The position numbers and the translations under genes are program-made. Below, in pieces: positions 43,345 through 53,065 of a DNA stretch of 64,000 nucleotides. The notes beneath the pieces were generated by a model. That model was not told the origin of the DNA. It saw only the letters and a program-made list of their open reading frames with translations, and made no database searches. Every line of letters starts with the position of its first letter. Positions within the stretch are counted from its first letter, which is position 1. The DNA is taken from positions 1 through 64,000 of the forward strand of contig CAVZTX010000006.1 in NCBI GenBank assembly GCA_963778375.1, given 5' to 3'. The stretch is from CAVZTX01 sp963778375 (GTDB lineage Bacteria; Chloroflexota; Ktedonobacteria; Ktedonobacterales; Ktedonobacteraceae).

Positions 43345-44472
43345 ATGATTTCTGTTGCACATCCCTTACTGGGAAGTGAGGAAACGACAGCTTTACTTGG
43401 GGTTTTAGCATCAGGTCGGCTAGTGCAGGGAGAGCAGGTTGCTGCTTTTGAGCGTTGTTTTGCTGAATTTTGCCAGGTTCGGGAAGCAGTGGCTGTCTCT
43501 TCAGGAACTGCTGCGCTCCATCTCGCTTTACTCGCGCATGGTATCGGTCCAGGGGATGAAGTTATCACAACTCCCTTCAGTTTTGCTGCTACCGCTAATG
43601 CCATTTTGCTTGTTGGTGCTACTCCGGTGTTTGTTGATATTGAGCCAGATACTTGTAACATTGACCCTACATTGGTAGAAGCTGCCATCACGTCTCGTTC
43701 GAAAGCGATCTTACCGGTCCATCTTTATGGTCATCCCTGCGATATGAAGCAACTAGAGCACCTTACAGGAGCCAATCACCTGGTCATTATCGAAGATGCC
43801 TGCCAGGCGCATGGTGCTCAAATAGATGGGAAATTTACTGGCAGTTTCGGCACTGGCTGCTTTTCCTTCTATGCAACGAAGAATATGACTACCGGCGAAG
43901 GAGGTATGGTCACTACTAATGATCCTGCAGTTGCTGAACGAGTGCGCCTCTTGCGTAATCAAGGACAAATAGAGCGCTACTGCCACACGAGATTGGGGTA
44001 CAACTTGCGCATGACTGAGATGCAGGCGGCTCTCGGTCTCGTTCAACTTACAAAGTTGGAATGCTTTACAGAGCGACGTATTGCCAATGCAGGCTTCTTA
44101 ACAAAACGCCTTGAGGGGTTCGTCCAGACACCGGTGACGCGTCCAGGCTACCGTCATGTTTACCACCAATATACGATTCGCGTACCTCATAACCGCGATA
44201 CATGGGCTAGTCAACTGCGTAAACGAGGAGTCGATACTGGAATCCATTATCCAATTCCTATTCATTATCAGCCGTTCTATCGGGAGCACATCGACCAGTG
44301 TCGATTTATTGGTTCGCACGAACCTGCTCCAATGACCTATGCGACTCCTGATCATCGCTTGCCTCTTGCGGAAGCCGCTTCACAAGAGGTTCTCTCTCTC
44401 CCGGTTCATCCCGCACTGACGGATGAAGACTTGGCTACAATTGTCAGGGAGGTTCTCAGGTTATGCGATTGA
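43345..44472 (+). CDS. DegT/DnrJ/EryC1 (WbpE-like) sugar aminotransferase
   Basis: 375 aa, PLP-dependent. VSSGTAALHLALLAHGIGPG, then DEVITTPFSFAATANAILLV and VFVDIEPDTCNIDPTLVEAA. The cofactor Lys is in GCFSFYATKNMTTGEGGMV, and RYCHTRLGYNLRMTEMQAAL is the substrate loop. Converts a keto nucleotide sugar to an amino sugar; pairing with the adjacent Gfo/Idh/MocA oxidoreductase fits a 3-amino-3-deoxy-uronate route (WbpB/WbpE). ATG 43345 has GAAGG upstream. Overlaps the next gene by 10 bases. Confidence 0.92.
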   Translation: MISVAHPLLGSEETTALLGVLASGRLVQGEQVAAFERCFAEFCQVREAVAVSSGTAALHLALLAHGIGPGDEVITTPFSFAATANAILLVGATPVFVDIEPDTCNIDPTLVEAAITSRSKAILPVHLYGHPCDMKQLEHLTGANHLVIIEDACQAHGAQIDGKFTGSFGTGCFSFYATKNMTTGEGGMVTTNDPAVAERVRLLRNQGQIERYCHTRLGYNLRMTEMQAALGLVQLTKLECFTERRIANAGFLTKRLEGFVQTPVTRPGYRHVYHQYTIRVPHNRDTWASQLRKRGVDTGIHYPIPIHYQPFYREHIDQCRFIGSHEPAPMTYATPDHRLPLAEAASQEVLSLPVHPALTDEDLATIVREVLRLCD

Positions 44473-45494
44473 AGGTTGCTGTAATTGGAGCTGGTTCGAT
44501 GGGCATGAATCACCTACGAGTTTTGCGGGATTTGAGTGAAGATCAGGTGAGACTGGTTGGGGTTGCAGAACCATTTGAGCCCAACTTGCGGCGAGCTACC
44601 AGTCGATTTCATGTGGAGGGGTTTACCGATTATCGTGAGATGTTGGAGACGAGCCAACCAGATCTTGTCTCGGTGGTTGTCCCCACACACTTACATTTTG
44701 AAGTGGCATCGTACGCCCTTACCAGAGGTATCAATGTGCTCCTCGAAAAACCGATGGCGAGTACTATCGAGGAGGCGGTTGCGCTCAACCAACTGGCACA
44801 TATCTATAGAGTGAAGCTTGCAATTGGGCATGTTGAACGATTTAACCCCGCAGTTATCGAGATAAAACATCATCTCGTTGCTGGTGACCTTGGTCAGTTG
44901 TTTCACCTGCATGCACGACGGCTTGGCCCATTTCCCCAACGTGTTTGCGATGTTGGTGTCATACTCGATCTCGCGACACACGACATCGATGTCATGCGTT
45001 ACGTAACAGACGCCGAGGTCGAGCATGCATACGCAGAAACACAACATCGTGTACACAGCACGCATGAGGATCTCTTGCTTGGTATCGTTCGCTTTACCAA
45101 TCAAGCGGTTGGCGTACTTGATGTCAACTGGCTGACGCCAACCAAGGTACGTGAACTGAGTATCACCGGTGAAAAAGGCATGTATCTCGTCAACTATCTG
45201 ACACAAGACGTGTTTTTTTACGAGAATGACTACACCCCAATGGCCTGGGATGCCTTACGTTCACTCACAGGGGTCAGCGAAGGCACGATGACGCGCCTGA
45301 AGATTCAAAAAGCCGAACCCTTGCGTCTGGAATACGAAGATGTCATCGCCGCGCTTGTGAATGATACGATCCCCACGGTTAGCGGTGAAGATGGTCTTGC
45401 TGTGTTAAAAGTTGCACGTCAACTGAGTGAGTCAAAGAACGAGAAAGCAGTGAAAAAACAAGTCGTAGAAATGAAAATGGAGGTTGAGGTATAG
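44463..45494 (+). CDS. Gfo/Idh/MocA-family nucleotide-sugar oxidoreductase (WbpB-like)
   Basis: 343 aa. NAD-binding KVAVIGAGSMGMNHLRVL at residues 4-21, the conserved VLLEKPMASTIEEA, and the substrate-side GHVERFNPAVIEIKHHLV and DLATHDIDVMRYV. EKP and the Asp/His pair (ATHDID) are the family catalytic features. Probably oxidises C3 of a nucleotide-sugar uronate before transamination by the upstream enzyme. Translationally coupled to it. Confidence 0.92.
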   Translation: MRLKVAVIGAGSMGMNHLRVLRDLSEDQVRLVGVAEPFEPNLRRATSRFHVEGFTDYREMLETSQPDLVSVVVPTHLHFEVASYALTRGINVLLEKPMASTIEEAVALNQLAHIYRVKLAIGHVERFNPAVIEIKHHLVAGDLGQLFHLHARRLGPFPQRVCDVGVILDLATHDIDVMRYVTDAEVEHAYAETQHRVHSTHEDLLLGIVRFTNQAVGVLDVNWLTPTKVRELSITGEKGMYLVNYLTQDVFFYENDYTPMAWDALRSLTGVSEGTMTRLKIQKAEPLRLEYEDVIAALVNDTIPTVSGEDGLAVLKVARQLSESKNEKAVKKQVVEMKMEVEV

Positions 45495-45555
45495 CGTGCA
45501 AAAATGCAAAGTCGGAGCTTCATACAGAAAAGTATAAACTTGAGGGGGCGCAATT

Positions 45556-46851
45556 ATGTCGCAAATTCTCTTTATCTCGCGCTATTATCCTCCTGAGAAG
45601 GCTGCAGCCGCAGTATGTGTGAGTGAAACAGCTAAGTGCCTGATGAAATTGGGACATCAAGTGACAGTGCTGACGACCGTTCCGAACTATCCTGCGGGCA
45701 TTGTACCCGCAAAATATCGTGGTCAGCTCGTCTCTGAAGAGATTCTTGAGAACGTGCGAGTGATACGGGTGTGGAGCTATATTAGTCCAAATGAAGGCTT
45801 TCTACGTCGCATAGTAGCTCAGCTATCCTTTGGCTGTATCGCACCATTTCTTGCGCACAAAGCGATTGGTCATCCAGATGTAATCATTGTTGAATCTCCT
45901 CCTCTTTTTAATGTTATTGCTGCACGGGCGTTGGCGTGGCTTAAGCACTGCCTCTTCATCTTTTGGGTTGCTGATCTCTGGCCTGAATCCGCTGTTCAAT
46001 TGGGCATGTTGCGTAACCGTCTCTTGATTCGACTGTCTGAATGGCTCGAATGGTCAACATATCAGCGTGCTAGCATTGTTTGGGTAGTAACGGAGGGTAT
46101 GCGTGAAACACTGATGCGACGGGGCGTTCCGCGAGAGAAGCTGCTGTTAATTACGAACGGTGTTGATACCTCAAGGTTTCGTCCATTACCACAGGCATAT
46201 GCCCGTGCTGAACTCGATTGGGATGATCGATTCACCCTTCTATATGCAGGGAATCATGGGCTTGTGTATGCCATGACGACACTGCTTGATGCGGCAGAGA
46301 TTTTGCAGGATTACACTGATATACACTTGATCCTGGTCGGTGATGGCGTGAGGAAAGCTGAGTTGAAAGCAGAAGCCGAGAAACGCAATCTCAAGAATGT
46401 GACGTTTCTCGATCCAGAGCCACATGACCGTATGCCACTGCTTTGGGCCGCTGCTGATATCTGTCTGATCCCTTTTCGAAAACTAGCGTTGTTGGAAGGT
46501 TCGCTGCCTATAAAGATGTTTGAAATGATGGCGTGCGCTCGTCCCTTTATTTTAGGAGCCGAGGGGATAGCCCGCGACCTTATAGAACAGGAAGCAAAGG
46601 CGGGCATCGTCGTGGAAGCTGAAAATGCAGAGGCGCTCGCATTAGCTATCCTGTATTTACGCACACATCCGCAGGAAGCGGAGGCATTAGGGAGACAGGG
46701 ACGTAAATATGCAGAGGCCTACTTCGATTACGATCAATTAACAGCGGCACTTGATGCACAATTAACGTTGCTTCTCGATAAGACTATTCCTATCGGTGTA
46801 CCAGAAAGCTTTACATCCTCAAGACCTCTCGTAGAGAGGAGCGAAGTGTAA
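45556..46851 (+). CDS. Family 4 glycosyltransferase (WbuB-like)
   Basis: 431 aa. SQILFISRYYPPEKAAAAVC at the N-terminus, LTTVPNYPAGIVPAKYRG, FWVADLWPESAVQLGML. The C-terminal donor site is TNGVDTSRFRPLP, LLYAGNHGLVYAMTTLLDAA and LPIKMFEMMACARPFILGAE. WbuB-type enzymes add acetamido-fucose or related sugars to the lipid-linked unit. AGGGGGCG lies upstream of ATG 45556. Confidence 0.9.
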   Translation: MSQILFISRYYPPEKAAAAVCVSETAKCLMKLGHQVTVLTTVPNYPAGIVPAKYRGQLVSEEILENVRVIRVWSYISPNEGFLRRIVAQLSFGCIAPFLAHKAIGHPDVIIVESPPLFNVIAARALAWLKHCLFIFWVADLWPESAVQLGMLRNRLLIRLSEWLEWSTYQRASIVWVVTEGMRETLMRRGVPREKLLLITNGVDTSRFRPLPQAYARAELDWDDRFTLLYAGNHGLVYAMTTLLDAAEILQDYTDIHLILVGDGVRKAELKAEAEKRNLKNVTFLDPEPHDRMPLLWAAADICLIPFRKLALLEGSLPIKMFEMMACARPFILGAEGIARDLIEQEAKAGIVVEAENAEALALAILYLRTHPQEAEALGRQGRKYAEAYFDYDQLTAALDAQLTLLLDKTIPIGVPESFTSSRPLVERSEV

Positions 46852-46916
46852 CGATAGAACACATCCCTAAGAAGTGAAGGAAGGCAGCTGTTTTAGGGAA
46901 GAGGAGAGAGGAAATT

Positions 46917-47600
46917 ATGCAACACGGTCTTGATGAGAATCTGGCTAGCAGCATTCCAGTTGAACACATCAAGAAACAATGGCATCAATCTTTTATGTCG
47001 GGAGTCGTCTCAACATTCTATCTCTGCTGGCGCAAAGCCATAGATGTCACTTTTGGAATCATTGGCACAATGGTGCTCATACTGATGCTTCCGGTTCTAG
47101 CGCTCTTGATTTATCTTGACTCTCCAGGCCCAATATTTTACCGTCAGGAGCGCCTGGGGCTTCAAAGGAAGCCATTTTGTATTTACAAGTTTCGCTCAAT
47201 GCATATTGATGCTGAGCAAGCTGGTCATGCAGTGTGGGCAACGGTGGGAGATCCACGTGTGACAAGAGTTGGACGATGTCTGAGAGCAATTCATTTGGAT
47301 GAGTTGCCACAAGCGCTTAACATTTTACGCGGTGAGATGAGTTTGATAGGACCAAGGCCTGAACGCGAGGAGTTTGCTACACAATTGGAAAGAATGGTTC
47401 CTTCCTACGGCTGCCGTTTAGTCGTGAAGCCAGGATTAACGGGCTGGGCGCAGGTGAAGTATGCGTATGGGAGTACGGAAGAAGATGCTCGCATCAAGCT
47501 CCAGTATGATCTCTACTATATTACACACCAGTCCTTTATGCTCGATAGCTTGATCATTTTAAAGACTATAGGCGAGGTGGTATTTTATCGCGGGACTTAG
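46917..47600 (+). CDS. Initiating undecaprenyl-phosphate sugar-1-phosphate transferase
   Basis: 227 aa polyisoprenyl-phosphate hexose-1-phosphate transferase. One membrane re-entrant helix (VTFGIIGTMVLILMLPVLAL), DSPGPIFYRQERLGLQRKPF, IYKFRSMHIDAEQAG (K-F-R-S-M motif), HLDELPQALNILRGEMSLIG then PRPEREEF, and GLTGWAQVKYAYG. It is of the short, WcaJ-core type without the extra N-terminal domain. It loads the first sugar on undecaprenyl phosphate. Confidence 0.94.
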   Translation: MQHGLDENLASSIPVEHIKKQWHQSFMSGVVSTFYLCWRKAIDVTFGIIGTMVLILMLPVLALLIYLDSPGPIFYRQERLGLQRKPFCIYKFRSMHIDAEQAGHAVWATVGDPRVTRVGRCLRAIHLDELPQALNILRGEMSLIGPRPEREEFATQLERMVPSYGCRLVVKPGLTGWAQVKYAYGSTEEDARIKLQYDLYYITHQSFMLDSLIILKTIGEVVFYRGT

Positions 47601-47656
47601 TTTTCTTACTTTCTAAGTATGTGAGATGAAGGCGATTCCGATAGGAGAAATAAGCA

Positions 47657-49369
47657 ATGACCATTGGACAGCTTTGGGCTATAGTCCTGAAGCAGTGGAA
47701 ACTTATCCTGGTCTGTTTTCTGGTAATGGGTGTAAGCGCATTTGTTGCAAGCAAATTGATGAAACCTATCTATCAATCGACAGTGCTTGTCGATGTGAGT
47801 GTGCGTTCCTCTAGTAACCAGACAGATTATAATAGCCTATTGGCCAGTGATCAACTTGTACAAACAGAGGCGCAGTTAGCCGTAAGCGATCCGGTACTTC
47901 GTGAGGTGGCTTCACATTACCCTGGACTGACCGAAGATCAGTTATCAAGGCAAGCGACATCAACGGTGAAGCTGAACACGGAATTGCTTGAGATTGATGT
48001 ACAGGATTCAAGCCCAACCCGTGCAGCAGCACTGGCAAATGATATTGCTGCGACACTTATCAAACAGCAACTTCAAATCACGCAACAAGATAATAGCCGA
48101 GCACAGCAACAGCTTCAACAAGAGATTGACTCGACGCAACAACAGATTGATACGATCACGAATCAGATTTCCAGCCTCTCGGCTCAAGGTGGAAAACAGT
48201 CACAAGTAGCTGTTTTGCAAGTGCAACTGAGTGGGTTGGAGCAGCACTATAGTGAGTGGCAAAGTGCCCTTGCTCAACTTGATCTGACAGAGGCGCAGAG
48301 TGGTGATCTTCTGCATATAGCTCAATCGGCGCAACCAGCTATAACGCCTGTACGTCCGCAGGTGTACTTGAACACTGCTATTGGATTTTCCGCAGGTGTA
48401 TTCCTGGGCATAGTTTTGGCAGTACTTTTTGAGCAGTTGGATGTACGTGTACGCACGCCAGAGGCCCTGGCTCACTTGTTGGAGTGGCCAATTCTTGCAA
48501 CAGTTCGAGGTGTAGATCCAGCCAAAGAACGTGTTATACATCCAACTGAGCCTAGTAGCAACATCGAATCCTACCGTATGCTGCGCACAAATATTGGATT
48601 TTCGATGATAGACAAGCAGTTGCATTCGATTCTGGTGACCAGCGCGATGCCATACGATGGGAAAACAACCGTTGCAGCGAACCTTGCTATTTTTATGGCG
48701 AAGGCGGGAAAGAATACGCTGCTGGTCGATGCAGATATGCGCCGACCAACCTTACATAAAACATTTCATGTATCTGAGGATAAAATAGGCTTAAGTAATG
48801 CGGTTGTAGCGTTTTCTCAAATGCAGTTTCTCACACCTCTGTCGTCTATACGGCAAATGAGTATGCCTTTTTCTTCTCACTTCTCACTCGATCCTTTCAT
48901 GCACACCGTGGGCATTCCAAACCTGCGAGTGATACCTTCTGGACCGCTGCCGCCAAATCCTCCAGAGTTTCTTGATTCAAAGGCGATGGAGCGACTATTT
49001 CGGGCGATTGGAGAATGCGGAGCTGAGGTGATCATCTTTGATGCACCTCCTTTGCTTGGCCTATCAGATACAAGCATTCTTGCGCCGAAGGTCGATGGAA
49101 CACTCGTTGTTGTGGATATTACGCATGCCAATAAGAAGCACCTCAAGCAGATGAAGGCTGTACTCACGCAAACGGGAACTCATGTGCTTGGATGCGTTGT
49201 AAACAGGCAGCGCGCTCGTCGCAAAGACGCTGCCTATTCCTACTACTATCTCAATGAGGAGGAGGGTAGAGAAGAGAAGCTTTCAAGAAATGGGCATGCT
49301 GCTGCGCCTATCACTCCATTGCCAGTGGTGTCTCCGTCTCCATTTGAACAGAAAGTGCGGACAAATTGA
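47657..49369 (+). CDS. Wzz-type chain-length protein fused to a BY-kinase (bacterial tyrosine kinase)
   Basis: 570 aa. It has two membrane helices (VLKQWKLILVCFLVMGVSAF; NTAIGFSAGVFLGIVLAVLF) flanking an outer coiled coil (residues about 130-215). The cytosolic kinase part carries Walker A SAMPYDGKTTVAANLAIFM, Walker A' LLVDADMRRPTLHKTF, Walker B VIIFDAPPLLGLS, and a tyrosine cluster DAAYSYYYLNEEEG near the end. This is the CapAB/Wzc fused form controlling polymer length. An exceptional ~50-residue stretch (VAFSQMQFLTPLSSIRQMSM) is inserted between A' and B. It is translated from a short spacer after the initiating transferase. Confidence 0.93.
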   Translation: MTIGQLWAIVLKQWKLILVCFLVMGVSAFVASKLMKPIYQSTVLVDVSVRSSSNQTDYNSLLASDQLVQTEAQLAVSDPVLREVASHYPGLTEDQLSRQATSTVKLNTELLEIDVQDSSPTRAAALANDIAATLIKQQLQITQQDNSRAQQQLQQEIDSTQQQIDTITNQISSLSAQGGKQSQVAVLQVQLSGLEQHYSEWQSALAQLDLTEAQSGDLLHIAQSAQPAITPVRPQVYLNTAIGFSAGVFLGIVLAVLFEQLDVRVRTPEALAHLLEWPILATVRGVDPAKERVIHPTEPSSNIESYRMLRTNIGFSMIDKQLHSILVTSAMPYDGKTTVAANLAIFMAKAGKNTLLVDADMRRPTLHKTFHVSEDKIGLSNAVVAFSQMQFLTPLSSIRQMSMPFSSHFSLDPFMHTVGIPNLRVIPSGPLPPNPPEFLDSKAMERLFRAIGECGAEVIIFDAPPLLGLSDTSILAPKVDGTLVVVDITHANKKHLKQMKAVLTQTGTHVLGCVVNRQRARRKDAAYSYYYLNEEEGREEKLSRNGHAAAPITPLPVVSPSPFEQKVRTN

Positions 49370-49379
49370 GGTGAGGCAC

Positions 49380-51533
49380 ATGAATATGGGAGAGCAGGTA
49401 AATCTGGAAGAAAGAGAAACGTTGCCCTTACGACGGGTGTGGGGACAACGTAAAAAGCAGAAGTCAAACAAGACCGTCATCCTTCGCTCCCGCTCAGGAT
49501 CTCTCGCGATGGACAGGGATGCTTCGCTCCCGCTCAGAGCCTGCCCTGAGAGTAGCGAAGGGATGACACATAGAAGACGTTACGTCTTGATTGGTACGCT
49601 TATCTTCTTCCTGGTTAGCCTGCTGCTTCCTGTAGTGGGATCCTTGCTATTTGCTCCGCGCTATCAGCGCGATCTGGCTCTGGCGCAAACAGGAATGCAA
49701 CATTTGCGAGATGCTGAGACGTTTTTAACTGCATTGTTGCAGAAACCATTTGACGCTCAAACTGTCAGCCAGGCGCAGCAAGCATTTTCCTCTGCATCAA
49801 GTACCTTTGCCCAACTGAATGATGATCTGAAGTCGTTGCCGGTAATCGCTACACTTATTCCAGTATATGGCACCCGGCTTAGCGTTGCTCTACATCTTGT
49901 GCCTTTTGCCGTTGCGCTGTCTCAGGCTGGTGTAATGGGATGCGATATTTTAAATCTAGTGATTGCCAGACTACAGGAGGGCGCGATCAATCGGGCCACG
50001 ACGCGACAGGGCATCACGTTGTCAGACCTGGCGACGATAGCTCATGATGTTCAACAGATGAGGACTGCATTCACTACAGCCGTTGACGAGGCAAACCAAT
50101 TGCAACTTGGCGATGTGCAATTTGACCCTCGCATCGGTAAACTGCTGGATAGCTTTCATAAAGATGTGCCAATGATTTCGGGATGGTTTGACGACATTGA
50201 GAGGCTACTTCCCGCCATGGGAGCGTTGCTTGGCATCGGTACGTCAACGAACTATCTGATTGAACTCCTGGATTCGACGGAACTTCGCCCGGGTGGTGGC
50301 TTCATTGGGAATTATGGTATTGCTACGCTTTCAGACGGACGACTAACTGCTGCTCAGATTAGCGATGTTGATTTGCTCGATAAGCCGTTTGAAGCCGCTG
50401 GTCATACAATTCCTTATCCGGCAGCGTATGCCTGGTTTGATATAGCGCCTGATAGTTGGAGTTTGCGCGATTCCAATCTCGATGCGGATTTCCCGACGGC
50501 GGCACGTTATGCGGAACTGACGTATATGCAAGAGGGTGGTCATGTCCCTGTCCAGGGAGTGATTGCAATGACGCCTACGCTGATCCAGCAGGCGTTGGCA
50601 ATTACAGGTCCGATTGCTGTTCCAGAATATTCGGAGACGGTGACAGCACAAAACCTGGTTGCGCGTATACATTACCACCAATTGGGGGGAGCCGCTGCAG
50701 GTGCGGGAAGTGATCTTATTCCTGCACCTGATGGGCATTCGTCACAACGTAAGCGCTTTACAGAACTGCTAGGCGAGCATTTTCTAGCGCGTGTTCGTCA
50801 GCTTTCATCAGGAGACGCTGCGAAATTCTTCCAATTGATGATCGAAGGTGTGCGTACAAAGGATCTGCAAATCTACTTCAACGAAAGTAGTGCAGAGGCG
50901 CTTCTGCATGGTGCTCGACTTGACTCGTCAATTCAAACTTCGCCCGGCGATGGCCTTTTTGTGGTGGATGCAAATATCGGTATTACCAAGGCGAATAGTT
51001 TTATTACCAATACGTTGAGCGATACGGTGACGATTGATGCTGAGGGGAATGCTGTGCACCACCTGACACTGCGTTACGCGTGGACAACCCCAGGCCAGAT
51101 GTATGGCAGCCCTCTCTATCGAGATTACGTGCGTGTGTATGTACCGGTTGGGAGCGTGTTACAGGGGCAGGACGGATGGCAACTCCGTGGTACGAGTCAG
51201 GACTTTCACTCCCAGGTGTGGGCAGGCTTCTTTACGCTCGTCTATGGGCAAGTGCGCACTATTACCCTCACCTGGAGCGTACCGCGTGCGGCTACGAAGG
51301 ATGCTCATGGTTGGCAGTATCAAGAGTTGATTCAACGGCAAGCGGGTGCTGTTTGGACAGTACATGTGCAAATAATACTCCCTACATGTGCGGCACTAAC
51401 GAGCCAGCCGGGAGGTATGGTCTCTACTGATATACAGTCAGCAACATTCAACCAGGCGTTAAATGAAGATCTGAATATTGGGCTTGAGTATGTCCAGCAC
51501 GATGATATAAAGGGAACAACCCATGATTGTTAG
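49380..51533 (+). CDS. DUF4012 exopolysaccharide-cluster membrane protein
   Basis: 717 aa. One N-terminal membrane helix (YVLIGTLIFFLVSLLLPVVG) and a long outer domain. DUF4012 markers are NYLIELLDSTELRPGGGFIG then NYGIATLSDGRL, and the region FPTAARYAELTYMQEGGHVP then VQGVIAMTPTLIQQALAITG, common in actinobacterial and Chloroflexota polymer loci. Function unknown; probably ligation or anchoring, as LytR-like domains share part of this look. About 30 residues before the membrane helix (ILRSRSGSLAMDRDASLPLR etc.) are encoded by a family B repeat. ATG 49380 has GAGGTGAGG just upstream. Confidence 0.87.
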   Translation: MNMGEQVNLEERETLPLRRVWGQRKKQKSNKTVILRSRSGSLAMDRDASLPLRACPESSEGMTHRRRYVLIGTLIFFLVSLLLPVVGSLLFAPRYQRDLALAQTGMQHLRDAETFLTALLQKPFDAQTVSQAQQAFSSASSTFAQLNDDLKSLPVIATLIPVYGTRLSVALHLVPFAVALSQAGVMGCDILNLVIARLQEGAINRATTRQGITLSDLATIAHDVQQMRTAFTTAVDEANQLQLGDVQFDPRIGKLLDSFHKDVPMISGWFDDIERLLPAMGALLGIGTSTNYLIELLDSTELRPGGGFIGNYGIATLSDGRLTAAQISDVDLLDKPFEAAGHTIPYPAAYAWFDIAPDSWSLRDSNLDADFPTAARYAELTYMQEGGHVPVQGVIAMTPTLIQQALAITGPIAVPEYSETVTAQNLVARIHYHQLGGAAAGAGSDLIPAPDGHSSQRKRFTELLGEHFLARVRQLSSGDAAKFFQLMIEGVRTKDLQIYFNESSAEALLHGARLDSSIQTSPGDGLFVVDANIGITKANSFITNTLSDTVTIDAEGNAVHHLTLRYAWTTPGQMYGSPLYRDYVRVYVPVGSVLQGQDGWQLRGTSQDFHSQVWAGFFTLVYGQVRTITLTWSVPRAATKDAHGWQYQELIQRQAGAVWTVHVQIILPTCAALTSQPGGMVSTDIQSATFNQALNEDLNIGLEYVQHDDIKGTTHDC
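49476..49568 (+). repeat. Composite family B repeat in frame inside the DUF4012 gene
   Basis: GTCATCCTTCGCTCCCGCTC, then a second internal copy GATGCTTCGCTCCCGCTC, ending GTAGCGAAGGGATGACA. It is read in frame, so it adds about 31 residues to the cytosolic end. Confidence 0.75.
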
Positions 51534-52779
51534 GAACGCGTCAAGGAGCAGGAAATGGGAAGCGTTATCTTTTCCTTTGCTATTCGTTGGGGCGGCGATA
51601 ATGATTGCATTGCTGATAGGAGGTGCGCTTGGCATCTTCGGTCCCTACATAGGAATAGCTATCTTTGGCAGTACGATAATGACTGTTATCATCATCCTGC
51701 GCCAGGATGAACTAGCGGCTACGATTATAATTGCCGTTCATCTGTATATCGACTGGTATTTGGGTCTCCATCTTGTTGCGCCATTGATGGTGCTTGCGCT
51801 GCTGGTGATCTTCTATTTGACTCGATCTCAGGAGCGTCCCTGGATAGAACCACGCGCTGTATGGCTCTGGATAGTGTTTCTTGTCCTGACTATTCCTCCA
51901 GCAATTGCTGGAGCACGTATGGTTTATGATGCAGCATCTTATTATCCCAGCGATATTCTGGGGGCCTTTTTGATATTTTGGTTAGGGATAGTTATCGCGC
52001 GAGACAAAGAGTCCGTCCGGCGCTTTTGTACACTATTGTCGGCATTGGTAGCGCTGCTAGCTATACATACACTCATTCAGGCGACGACTGGGGTCGTTTT
52101 GTTTGGGACATCGCACTATGATGCTACGTTGGCAACTACCTCGGACTATCTATTGTCGGGGGCTGCGGGGAATGCGCATCGTGTAGGGTCATTCTTTGTA
52201 GACCCGAACTGGAATGGCAGCTTCCTGGGGATGATGGTGTTTCTTCCCTTGGGGCTTTTTGTTGAGAGTTCGTCCTTTTCAGGAAAGGTGCTCTATCTTG
52301 GCGAGATGGTACTGATGATACTTGCTTTGCTGTTCACTTTTAGCGCGGGGGCATGGGTAGCTACAGCGGTGGGGATGCTCGTCTTTGTGGTCCTGGTTGG
52401 ACGAACGAGCTATCGTATCCTGATTCCGTTGCTAGTTGGGTGTGCAGCAGCAGTATTGTTTGTTGGGTTTCGAGCACAGGTCAACATTTTATTACAACAT
52501 GCGACGGACCCTGGTGAGTTGTTGCTGCGCAATGGTGCGTGGCAGACCGCGATACGAGTGATGCTTGCTTTTCCGCTGACGGGCGTTGGCCTGGGATATC
52601 TGAATTATCAACTGCGGTCAGATCCTTTTCGAGTGCCGGCAGAATATGTGCTTTTAGCGCATCCGCATAATTCGTATCTGGAATGGGGGGCTATGGCAGG
52701 GTCTTCCGGTGCTACTGGTGTTCCTTGCACTGCTTGCTTTCGCTATATGGCTGGCTGTGCGCAATTGGATGCTGGTTGA
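51523..52779 (+). CDS. O-antigen ligase/polymerase (Wzy-like), N-terminal part (frame-broken)
   Basis: About ten membrane helices. The Wzy_C-type loop is GAAGNAHRVGSFFVDPNWNG, then FTFSAGAWVATAVGMLV, GVGLGYLNYQL and AHPHNSYLEWGAMAG, which holds the conserved HNxYLE. The frame then fails: removing one G from GCAGGGTCTTCC at about 52697 gives AMAG-LPVLLVFLALLAF, joining the next piece. Start ATG 51523 overlaps the DUF4012 stop. Likely polymerises or ligates lipid-linked repeat units. Confidence 0.88.
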   Translation: MIVRNASRSRKWEALSFPLLFVGAAIMIALLIGGALGIFGPYIGIAIFGSTIMTVIIILRQDELAATIIIAVHLYIDWYLGLHLVAPLMVLALLVIFYLTRSQERPWIEPRAVWLWIVFLVLTIPPAIAGARMVYDAASYYPSDILGAFLIFWLGIVIARDKESVRRFCTLLSALVALLAIHTLIQATTGVVLFGTSHYDATLATTSDYLLSGAAGNAHRVGSFFVDPNWNGSFLGMMVFLPLGLFVESSSFSGKVLYLGEMVLMILALLFTFSAGAWVATAVGMLVFVVLVGRTSYRILIPLLVGCAAAVLFVGFRAQVNILLQHATDPGELLLRNGAWQTAIRVMLAFPLTGVGLGYLNYQLRSDPFRVPAEYVLLAHPHNSYLEWGAMAGSSGATGVPCTACFRYMAGCAQLDAG

Positions 52780-52954
52780 TAGGCGCACCCGTTCTGTATT
52801 GGGTGGTGGTATCGCTGCGGTTGTCACGTTGAGCGTCAATAGCTGGAGTATTAATGGCTGGACGTTGCCTGCTCTGGCGATGATGGGCTGGCTGGTGCTT
52901 GGGGTTGTTTCCTCGCCTTTGCTGAGGAGGCGGTTCCAACACGAAGGTTGGTGA
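52709..52954 (+). CDS. O-antigen ligase/polymerase C-terminal part (continuation)
   Basis: Two or three more membrane helices (LLVFLALLAFAIWLAVRNWM; VVTLSVNSWSINGWTLPALA) that complete the protein begun at 51523, total about 475 aa. The GTG at 52709 has no ribosome site, so it should be read as the end of the same protein. Confidence 0.75.
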   Translation: MLLVFLALLAFAIWLAVRNWMLVDRRTRSVLGGGIAAVVTLSVNSWSINGWTLPALAMMGWLVLGVVSSPLLRRRFQHEGW

Positions 52955-53065
52955 GAGCAAGGGAAGTGTGATAGAGGTGCTTTTCAATGAGAGAGGGAGC
53001 GGTACGGATGCGTGAAGGATGTGAGCAGATGGAGGGCCAAGGAGCTATGAGGAGGTTGAAGGAGG

